DNA of 64,000 nucleotides from Diphasiastrum complanatum (Eukaryota > Streptophyta > Lycopodiopsida > Lycopodiales > Lycopodiaceae), in NCBI GenBank assembly GCA_029204225.1, contig CM055097.1:51370195-51434194 (forward strand). Direction: 5' to 3'. A program made the position numbers and the translations under genes. The notes beneath the pieces were generated by a model that was not told the DNA's origin, made no database searches, and saw nothing but the letters and a program-made list of their open reading frames with translations. Positions 1-8,939 of the stretch are shown piece by piece (positions within the stretch are counted from its first letter, which is position 1; each line of letters opens with the position of its first letter).

Positions 1-581
1 CATGTGTGTGGCCAAAGGGATTGTAGAAGACATTCCAGTCAGGATAGCAGGGGTACAATTTGTCATTCTATATTATTTTATTTACATGGCCCAAAATCCA
101 AAATCTCTTTGAGAAAAAAAATGCTTGAGAAGATTAGGAACAAAGTAAATCAACATTAGAGGATGGGTTTATTTATGGTTTTTTCCTATGGCCAATTTCT
201 ACAAATGCTTATGGGATAAATGCTTTGACACATCTCAAGACCATGTTCTTGTAATTATCTTTGTAATTGTCATATTTTAAACATTGACTATTATGAGTAT
301 TAATTGGGGGGCCGTTTTAGTACAATTGGACTACCTCCTCACATTTTTTGAAAAATGAACTAATTTAAGAATTCTTGTATAGCTTGAAAGGACATCATGT
401 TTCACCAAATACTTATGAGATAATTAAACATGCTCCCCTCTCTTCTCATCCCTTCCATGAACTTGATAATACATAAAAACTTAAAAAAACATAGAAATTT
501 TCAAAAACCTTAAAAAATGAAAATAAAAGGTAGAATAAATAGAGAAGCAAAAAATCCTCAACATCAAAATGAACTACTTAT
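1..581. other. AT-rich non-coding sequence
   Basis: No reading frame, RNA gene or repeat boundary could be supported here. The sequence is AT-rich with short A and T runs. It lies outside the candidate LTR that begins near 582. Confidence 0.5.
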
Positions 582-1400
582 TGTTGTGAACCGAAGCGTA
601 ATGAAACGCGAATGAATATGGATGGAGTTTGGATTTGATTGCTGGTCACTGTCTGCTGCTATATCATTCCTACAGTCCTCCAGAATGTAGACAGACACTG
701 ATGACCTATGATTTAATTAATTCAACATTCAGCAAGATTGAACCTATGTGCGAAATAGATAAAACAAGTGGATGAAATACACGAACAATAAGCAGACAGT
801 AATTCAATCGAGATCAAACAACTTAGAATGATATGTGCATAACAGCTACAAACATCATCTATTGATCCTCTTGGTTTTAAGCATTGTGTGACAAACCCAC
901 ACAGCGCATTGGCATGAGAGAAGCGATGTTCTCCCACGAACAGTGTCTCGCTTACTAGCGGACTCCTGAGATCTCTGTGGATCTTGCTTAAAAAAATTGT
1001 CTCACTCACTGGATTTTTCTATTATATATATTTGTCTATCTGTATCTTCTATATCATTAATACATCTAGCAACTGCACATATTCAGAGTAACATTTTTTA
1101 TTAGATAGATTAAACAATCTAACACTAATCTCAGATTACAAGAGCGCAAGATTAGGCACGTCCTAATGCTCTTCTGCTGACATCATCATATCATATCAAG
1201 AAGCTGTACTTCATGGTACTTGTTTGATCTTCCAAGTCCTTTTGGAGTGCGAAGAGTTTCGTGTCGTGAAGAGTTTTGTGTCATTTTGCATCGTCTGACC
1301 TTCTCCTATTGTGTCGCGAACATTTTGTCTTCAAGGTCGTCGTCAGGTTGGGAGTCGAGAGCTAGTAGAGCTTTGGTAATAGAAACATTTTGTTTTTTCA
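582..1400 (-). repeat. Candidate LTR of a minus-strand copia remnant
   Basis: The segment starts with TGTTGTGAACC and ends in CA at 1400. It is followed immediately by a purine tract when read on the minus strand (AGAGGGAGC, around 1401-1413) and then by copia RNase H coding sequence. That order (RNase H, polypurine tract, TG...CA) is how a 3' LTR should look on the minus strand. A TATA-like run lies near 1022-1032. The left edge is inferred from the TG dinucleotide only; no partner LTR or target duplication was found. Confidence 0.45.
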
Positions 1401-1625
1401 GCTCCCTCTAAAGCATGGTAGCTTTATGACTCCAAGACTGCTCCTCTGTTTCGCGAACAGAACTTTGTCTAAGGCCTTTGTGAAGATGTCAGCAACCATT
1501 TTCTTCTTTCCAATGAAAGTAGTCTTCAGCTTCTTCTTTTCGATCAAATCCCTTATCAAGTGGTATTTTATTATAATGTGTTTTGTCCTTGAGTGAAACA
1601 GTGATTGCATGTTGCATGCATGCAC
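1401..1625 (-). pseudogene. Ty1/copia RNase H C-terminal fragment
   Basis: The minus-strand frame contains the block FHSRTKHIIIKYHLIRD followed by MVADIFTKALDKVLF and LGVI. This is the typical end of copia RNase H (the usual pattern is HxRxKHI, then H-F-R-E, then A-D-x-x-T-K). Only the last 65 or so codons remain. Upstream, at about 1620, the sequence switches abruptly to LTR sequence of a different copia element, so this is a truncated remnant rather than an active gene. Confidence 0.8.
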
Positions 1626-1905
1626 ACTAACTAATTTTGCATGTCATCTAGTTTTATGCATGTCATAAAATCTAGATCTACCTAACTCAAACTCGCCCTA
1701 ATCTATAAGGTCATGTGCTCAATTCACATACCTTTGATATATACAATGGAACAAAGTGAAATATGACCATCTAGACATTGTGCATGTCATGTAGCTCGAG
1801 TTTGTACATGCTAGAAAATAATATTTACAACTTGTAAATGCACAAGCAAGATGATTTTTTTCATCAACCCATGTAGACAAGTTGGATAGCTTTTTATTCT
1901 TCACA
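1620..1905 (-). repeat. Partial 3' LTR of the copia remnant at 1.9-5.0 kb
   Basis: Read on the minus strand this begins TGTGAAGAATAAAAAGC directly after the purine tract TTTTTTGGAGGAG (1906-1918). The purine tract is nearly the same as that of Copia-2 at 27813-27825. The LTR is cut at about 1620, where sequence of another copia element starts. Only the first 290 or so bases of the LTR remain. Confidence 0.5.
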
Positions 1906-2154
1906 CTCCTCCAAAAAAGTTATCAACTTGGCTTTATCACTTGAACTTGAAAATCCTCCAAGGTTGGTCGAATTGTTGATAAAGAAACTCTTTGTGTGTG
2001 TGGATTCTTTGCTTTGAATTTGAATTGAAGATGATCAAAGAATCCATAACCATGATAAGATCTCTTTGACAGAAATTTTTTCCAAATGCCTTTGAAAAAT
2101 AATCCACCAATCTGCTACTATCCCAATGTGCCACCTCCATGCCTGATGTCGATC

Positions 2155-3672
2155 CTAAGATTGCAAAGTCCACATGCATGAAGTAAACTGCACCAAAATC
2201 TGAAAAATCTGAGGCCTCCAAGCCTCATAATGGCCACAAAGATCAAATAGATCAAGATAATACCTTGAGCAATATTCAAAATTAAGCACACTAGTTTCAT
2301 TAGTCCAAACACTATGAACTCTATCCAAAATGGATCTAATCTTGAAACCATACTGTAACTTGATCAAATTGAGGCTAAATACTTTCTTAAGGATGTAAGT
2401 GTCCTCATTGGATGTTTCACTTACTCTCAAAAGAAATTTACAATATGCCTCAAAACATAAAAAAACTCTTTTTTTCAAACTATGAGTACTAAACTCATAC
2501 TTGCTCTCACTCAATTTAAGAGCATACAAATGATGATACAATATCTTGCTTTCTAGATGTTTTGGAAGCATAATCAAGTCACCAATGACAAGAATCAATT
2601 CCAAACTAAAGACTTCATTCAAAACTAGAATAGTCTTACTTGATCTTTGAGATAAGCAAATCTCAACTAAGCAAGGTACATCATCAATAAAAGAAAGAGA
2701 ACCATAGGTGAGTAGAATAGAATGAATACCACTTTTACTTATCCTTTCTTTTTCATGAAATAAGATCAACAAGGACTTGACCTTGTACAATGATGAAGAT
2801 CTTCTTGGACATGCATGTTGAGGATACTCCTCCTCAAACCTCGACCCCATCATAAGTTGACCATTCATAATAGAAATAACTTGTGATGTACTAAGAGACA
2901 CTGTGCTCTCGGCCACTTCCAAGATAGAAAATAGATCTCCAAAATAAACAACTTCTCCATGCTCACACACCTTCGAGATAGAGAGTGTAAAGGCTATGTA
3001 GCCTTCCTTGGTGGATAAGCATCCAACCATGATCCATAGACTAAGATCTCCATTCTTCTTTCCTTCCAAGAAACCACATGCAAAGCAATAATCTTCAAGA
3101 ACACTAAGGTACATAACCTTAGGCTTATGAATGAACAAGACTCCATATAGTGCACTCATTCCATTAGCTCCATAACTCCATAATGTTTTGCATGAAGGAA
3201 CATACACATGCACCATAAAACTTGAAGAGACAAGACATAGCCAAATGTAGCTTGTGGAACCATCAATAGTACATGCAAAGCAAGAAACACCTTCTTTGCT
3301 TACTAATAAAGAAAGATGAACATCCGAATGTTCCAACTCCATAGGATGCCTTGTCTTGGTAGAAGACATCAAATATGGGTCCATATGTGATTTTGCCATA
3401 GAATAAGCCACTCTTGGCTTGATCTCCTTGACTATAATAGGCATAGATCTAAAATTGGAAACATGCAACTTCCTATGCCATAGCTCCTCCTTGGAAACGT
3501 AAGTCATCAATGCTGCATCACATGCACTTGCATTTTCATGCATATCTAGCTTGAAAATGCCTCCATATCTAAATCCACATGCAAGGATCATATCTTCTTT
3601 CTTTATGAGACAACTATTGACACTGAAATCCACTTCATAACCATCATCTAACAACTTTCCTACACTAATCAC
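2155..3672 (-). pseudogene. Decayed copia pol with an unbroken 505-codon frame
   Basis: The N-terminal half aligns by eye with copia pol of this window: ISVGKLLDDGYEV (protease end), ELWHRKLHVSNF (GAG pre-integrase), HSDVH (first integrase aspartate), then KPKV, a C/F-rich block and MVGCLSTKEGY matching the usual integrase tail FVGYAS-KKAY. The central integrase block with the second Asp and the Glu (SD-GGE... and NGVAERKN) is missing. Past FEEEYPQ...PRRSS I can no longer recognise copia reverse transcriptase. Many substitutions are radical, yet there is no stop in 505 codons. Most likely an old dead copy whose frame stayed open by chance; a domesticated derivative is the less likely alternative. 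Confidence 0.55.
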
Positions 3673-3926
3673 ATCTTTGTGAGATTAGAAACATAAAGTA
3701 CATTGGAAAGTGTAAAATTCATAGAAGATGCAAGTTTCAAGGAACAACTTCCAGCTCCTTCAATTGAGCATGCATCACCAACAACATTGTATATTGAACT
3801 CTTAGGATCTAGAACAGATTCAATAGAAACAAAAGAATCCTTGGAGCGACTCATATGAGTTGTGGCTCCACTATCAATATACCAAGATACATCATTAAAG
3901 GGTAGAGAGGAGAAACTAGACATCAT
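3669..3926 (-). pseudogene. Copia aspartic protease fragment
   Basis: The frame contains WYIDSGATTHMS, the copia protease catalytic site (DSGA plus HM), followed by a region ending TLSNVLYVSNLTKM that corresponds to ALSNVLFIPKLTKN of Copia-2. A one-base frame change near 3669 separates it from the 505-codon frame downstream on the same strand. It belongs to the same minus-strand remnant as the gag piece at 4063-4419. Confidence 0.75.
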
Positions 3927-4062
3927 GAGAGATGCCCCTCCACAACTTGCATGTGAGTCTTCTATGATAAAATTGGCTTGATCTTGTCTTCTTCTTGAAG
4001 TTAGAAGAATGAGTTAAATCATCTTCTACTCCTCCTTGGTCTTTGTTCTTTGCTTTGTCCTT

Positions 4063-4419
4063 TCATTTGTCCTTGGTGAAGGCTTGAGAAAAATTGTTCT
4101 TGCTCCTCCCTCTTGACTTGATCTTTGCTTCATGAATGGACTTAAGAGTCTCCCAAGTCTCCTTGGCTGAGGTGCATGAACTTATTTCTCTCAACATCTC
4201 ATCAAAGATGTTCAATTTGATGATATGAAGAGCAATTCTTGCTCTCTTCTTGAATCTCTGAGCCTCATCATAAGCATCAGATTCAACTTCAATTTCTGAT
4301 ACAATGTCCATTACTCCATAAAGGATCAACAAAGATTCTATCCTATCCTTCCAAACTAAACATTTGAAGGTATCTAGTCTCTCACTAGCTTCAAAGAGAA
4401 AATCTCCTATAGATGCCAT
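4063..4419 (-). pseudogene. Copia gag N-terminal fragment
   Basis: It starts MASIGDFLFEASERLDTFK, matching MAAQGGYLLEASERLNTSN of Copia-2 gag. A UBN2-type gag stretch follows (KKRARIALHIIKLNIFDEML, then ETWETLKSIHEAK). After that it jumps to RGRSKNNFSQAFTKDK, which in Copia-2 lies about 100 residues further on, so the middle of gag is deleted. The leader upstream (4420-5030) resembles the leader of Copia-2 (23524-24294) in reverse complement, including the stretch around CACGTGTGAAAA, but no primer-binding site or 5' LTR is present. The element is truncated where cassette A begins. Confidence 0.75.
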
Positions 4420-5032
4420 GAATGTGAAGACTCTTGTAATTGGACAATAAAAAATGGAATTGAATGTGTTGCTTCTCTTTCACTAGAGGAACCAAAATAA
4501 TTGGGTGTACTACCAAATCCTATGTAAAATCTTGCAACAGCTATGTGAGACCTATCTCACAACAAAAAATCAATCAACTTGAATTTGGATGTACCTCTAT
4601 CTTCTGATGAAGCACTTACAATTCTGATGTCAAATTTTCCCATGAGTTTCAAATGAATGAAAGCACTCTAGAAACACACATTTAACTCAAAACACAACAC
4701 TTTGTGTGAAATGATGTGTCTATGACAGCAAAAATTTGTCTTATCCAATTCTATCTCATATTGAGTACCAAAAATGTGAATGATGAATCATGCATGCAAT
4801 ATATTCAAATAAAAAAGTGTCCACTCGGGATTTGGGTCTCTCCTACCTTCTTTAAGAGCTTATAACTCCTACTAGGATCATCGAAATGAATTGAAACCAA
4901 TTGCAATGGAAAGAGGACTCTTCTAGCTTTCCAACAAGCTATAATGTCAGTATCTTTGGATCTAACATAGAGGAGATAGAGTCAAATGATGTATTCTAGT
5001 TTTCACACGTGTGAAAACTCATAATTCTGTAG

Positions 5033-5679
5033 ATGGGCTTCCCTCGTCCATCATTAATGCACTTCACTAATGATTCCACTTCAGTACGTGGTCATTATAT
5101 TGATCATCCTGATCTGGTTGCTGCTGATGATGAAGAATGTGTAAGTGTTTAATCTTCCTTGCATTTGAATGTTTTCAATCACTGAATGTGTTTTTGCTAA
5201 CATATTTCTTATTGCAAGATGCTCTCATAATAGATGATTTTGCTGTGAGACGAGGTGGTTTCAGAAAACACACATCCTCGTTCCAGAGGGACAGTGGACT
5301 GGGCCACTATCTTAGGCATTTTTTGAAGAATGAGATCTGTATTGCTCATTCCGAACTGAGCCCAGTCGGGGAGAGTCTTATAATGGCAGTTAAAGCTTTA
5401 TCATTTTATCTAGGAGGACATAAATTTGTTAAGACAAATAAGATCATTTTTGTGAAAAGATCTTATATTTTGAACATTTTAGGCTTTACTGATGGGAATG
5501 TTCCTTTAATGAGCTCCCATTATTCATTGTATTCCTCTTATATTGAGCTTAGTGGAAATAAGGATAATGCACATCTATTAGATGCATACGCTAGCAGAGA
5601 ATTTCTTCATGACAATACTACCATAGAATCTGATACAAGATCTGATGATGAATTGTTGAGACTTTGTATTTTGGTATAA
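5033..5679 (+). CDS. Cassette companion protein, unknown family (copy A)
   Basis: Two exons: about 5033-5138 and 5219-5679, with a GT...AG intron at about 5139-5218. The join gives frame-consistent protein of about 188 residues: MGFPRPSLMHF start, acidic linker (AADDEE), then DDFAVRRGGFRK, SFQRDSGLGHYLRHFLKNE, AVKALSFYLGGHK, and near the end YASREFLHDNT. Copy B encodes the same blocks (DAFATRQGYLRE, RQRDSSLSKYLKCFVNKE, AIKALSYFSNGHK, YDRKKFLHDHT), with an intron at the equivalent place. I do not recognise the family. The basic, helical, conserved middle suggests a DNA- or transposase-binding partner, which is inference only. More exons may have been lost upstream where copia sequence abuts. 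Confidence 0.5.
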
Positions 5680-5850
5680 TACAATCAATATATTTACATT
5701 GGGTATTTCTCCTCTTTTGTTCAATGAATTTGCAAAGAAATTTTGAACATGTCATGATGATCTTCTACTTAGCAATCATCTAATTTTCTCTTCCTGTATG
5801 AATTTGCATGCTTTTCTAAACTTGTTGTATTGTGTGGACTTTGTTATATG

Positions 5851-8416
5851 TCAAATCTGAACTCTGCGGTAGAACCATTGAAACAATTGACAAATGTAGT
5901 TTCGTTTTTCATTGGTTCCTTCATGTTGTGTATTTCGATGAAATGTTGCTCGTGCTTGCCAGTGTGACTTCTCCATCCCTTGTGATGACCATACACTCAA
6001 GCTTCCATATGTATTTGCAAAAAATGTTGTATGATCTCTTAGTATGTGCTGCATATGTCAAAATCATAATGTTAGTCTTATGTTTAGATCTAAATATATA
6101 TGAAAATTTGAAAGCATTTTGAAAATTTTATACTAACCATGTAATGCGTGATGTGATCTTCTCTCCATGCTTTTGATATTGCATTAACAAATTCGACACA
6201 AGTCCTTTGGACAGCTTTCTTATCAATATTAGAGTATTTTCTTTTCTTAAAATAGCAATCATACTATCAAGCTTTTTCCATACATCAACTTTTAGTACTC
6301 TGGTTTTGTCGTATCTCTCGAAGTCTTGAGTGGCAGCAATAATATCTGTCCAGACTGAGTGTTGAATATTAGAAGCCTTATAGTATGATTTGATAGAAAA
6401 CGACGTGCTTTTGCTCCTCCTATGCTTGGCTTAGTTGGCATGTTCCCATTCTTTCCTGAAAGCTTTTCATCTTTTTGAATTTTGACATGACCTTTATGGA
6501 GTCCTGCTTTTGATAAAACATCTTCTAATCGAGAGATAGCTTCCTTTGCTAATGATGCTTGCTTAGTATTCCAAGCAAAAACTATATGAAGATAAATGAT
6601 CTTTTCTATTAATCTAACTTCTGCATGAAGAGTGCAAACATGCACATTTTTTAAGGAAATAGACAGCACGGGCTTCCAGTTTGGATCTGCATATTCTCTA
6701 GTATTCCTGTACTCCTAGTTACATCTTTTGCCATTTTCATGCAGTACAAACAAGGGTGTTTTGATGTAGCACCATGAGAGACATTATACATACATTTCAA
6801 TGTTTTCAAATCACCTGCTAAGTGCCATTCAACATTGAAGTCTCCAACTCCTGGAACATTGAGAAGTCCTCCATCCATATGGTCCTTGATGATCCTAGGA
6901 TAAGATGTCCTTGAGAATATCTATGATAATATATCATGATCCTCTTTCAGCATCTGTCCAAAGACTTAATCAGGCTTAGTTTACAATGTATTAATACTAT
7001 TCAATGAATGTAATGTAATAATGAGGCTAGTTACCTGAAACGCTGCCAACCACCATATATCATTTTCTGCCTGGACACTGAATTTGAAAACTTCTTGGTT
7101 CTTTGTTTGTGATAGAGCACCCTTCATGAGAGTTATACTAACCCTTTCCATCTTCTACCCTTTAACAATTTCTGACTCATCTAACTTAAGTACTATGATT
7201 ATTTTGCCATTCACCTTTTCATAGGTTATATCATAGAATGTGGCGATGTATCTCAGCAAGTAATTTAGATCAACAAATAAATTGTTTGATGAATTATAGA
7301 CTATCGATCTTCCATCAGTTTCATACACCTCCTCAATATGAAATGGAGTTCCAGTGATCTTATGCATACCTATGTTTAATGTATCCCTCTCTTTCTTCAA
7401 GTGATATGTCCTAGGGATTCGGACTTTTTTAATTTGAACTTGCTTAATGCTTCTCTAATTAGTTTAAATATTGTTGCATATGTTTCCCTACTAATACCTG
7501 CAAAATCACAAGCATCCTGAACTATAGTCTTATCTAAAATATTTTGAATATCCACCATCAAAGACTCTGCTATTTTACACTTTACATTTGAAATCCTATT
7601 GTTCATCATGATACGCTCAGTGGATTTGCAAGTCAATATTGTGCCCAATGACATTCCTAGTGAAGCATTGTCTTTAATATTCCGAGGAGCTACTAATGCA
7701 GATCTGCAAAAAAAACAGATAGTTAATAGAATATCACCATAGCTGAAATTAAATCCAAATGTCATTGAAAAACTTACAAAATTCAGAATATGCTTACTTG
7801 AATACACGGATCCTTCTATTTTGATAGCCTCCTTTTGAAAGCGTTTGAATATCCTTGCAACTTTGTCGCTTTCGCTTCTTACTTTCAGCCTTCTTTACCA
7901 AATCTACATCCTTCAGTAATTGTAAGTTTTCAATACGAATAGACTGTAAGACTGATTGCATTTGCTCTAGTTCTGATTTGATATTGATTGTTATCTTCTG
8001 TAATGATTCATCATTATTTTTAAGTTGTTCATTTTCTTCTAACGTCTTTTGGAGATGACAATCTCTATTCTGACAATAAAAGGATATCTGAATCAACTCA
8101 CCTTCTAAAAAGTGAACTTTATTCATATAAAGTTGTTTTCCATGGTTTTGCAATCTTTCACAATATCCTAGTAATCCACTATGCCCATTGCATATCCATG
8201 TAACTAAATGAGTTATTGATGAAAATGTGGGATGTGTCAAAGTGCTTGGACCTTGTGGATATAATGCTCCATCTGTCCACAAATCCACGTTTTCCTTTTC
8301 TTTTGCCCTATAACGAGAACGATCTTTAGCAGATATTTGAACTCCTTTGCCTCCTCTTCTCTACAAAGGTGCCAAATCAATAGGTATATCCACATGTAGA
8401 TGATATAATGTCATCA
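5851..8416 (-). pseudogene. Transposase-like protein with CxxC and EKSHW blocks (copy A, broken)
   Basis: Minus strand, several exons. Order of blocks: start MMTLYHLHVDIP (8416), DLWTDGALYP, GHSGLLGYCERL, a coiled coil (about 7870-8100), KKRKRQ; intron about 7706-7798 joining RIRVFK to SALVAPRNIK; GISRETYATIFKLIREA; KLDESEIV; intron 6954-7034; GDLKTLKCMYNVSHG then HPCLYCMK; VCTLHAEVRLIEKI; PSIGGAKARRFLSNH; an intron; and a last exon with LSVWSSQGMEKSHWQAR and FHRNTQH. A DDE-type fold with a zinc-like insert is my reading (Asp in KLD, Asp in GDLK, candidate Glu in AEV or QGME). Lesions: TAG at 8361-8363, a frameshift near 7425, a stop at 7155-7157 and TAG at 6921-6923. Confidence 0.6.
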
Positions 8417-8890
8417 TCAAAAAATTAATAGAGTAATCAGTTGCATCAAAGTACTATGACCAGATTCTATGAAGCAAAACAAAATATTCATCTTTGGCTA
8501 TATTATATACTATGTACGATCAATCCAATCTCCATGCTTGTATGCTTGATTCAAATTTGGAAATGCCACTCATTTTTTCATTCCAATAGGTAGTTGGCGC
8601 TCATATTTCTATTCTTGTGGAAGGAATGTATATGTAAACATTTTGCAATTTTTCTTGATTCGAATTTGGGGATGGCGGTCATATTCTAGATCCAGTGAAA
8701 ATATTGCCCTTTTCGTAACCAATGGAGGGAATATTTTTTAATTTAGTCAAGTTATACTGTGAACTGTTAACAGTTCTTAACCGTCACGATAGACACTGTG
8801 GTTAGATCATTGGGAGTTGGGACGGCCTTGGGAGTGGTGTGGGCAAGCAAATAAACAATATTATTTTATTTTGATATTTTTGTATATCCT

Positions 8891-8939
8891 ACATGGCATT
8901 CCTTAAAGGGTCTTTTTGATATTGAGAACTCCTCTAATG
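8891..8939 (+). repeat. Right terminal sequence of cassette A
   Basis: The last 49 bases can be aligned with 47425-47472 of copy B: both hold GGCATT(C/T)CTTA, then a CTTTT run, then GAACTCCTCTAATG or GGAACTCCTCTAATG. The final CCTCTAATG is also the right end of the MITE at 40102-40110. I interpret it as a transposon terminus. No matching left terminus was found for this copy. Confidence 0.55.

Larger units (their letters stand above)
5033..8939. mobile_element. Cassette A: two-gene putative DNA transposon, first copy
   Basis: A plus-strand spliced gene (5033-5679) converges on a minus-strand multi-exon transposase-like gene (5851-8416). The same gene pair, order and introns recur at 43011-47472. 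The right end reads GGCATTCC...CCTCTAATG, shared with copy B and, in its last bases, with the MITE at 39724-40110. The left end could not be found: homology with copy B begins around 5033 and antisense copia sequence lies directly upstream in both copies. Both genes carry lesions, so this copy is probably not autonomous. The assignment to a transposon is inferred from duplication plus shared termini. Confidence 0.6.

Noticed and set aside
153-180. CATTAGAGGA at about 153, as a possible left end of cassette A
   Set aside because: Only the first ten bases match; the following CAAAAAGGG block is absent and the implied element would swallow several copia remnants. A 10-base match is not far from chance in this window.
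5832-6122. Plus-strand 96-codon frame
   Set aside because: It is the antisense of the last transposase-like exon of cassette A, whose minus-strand reading is conserved in cassette B.
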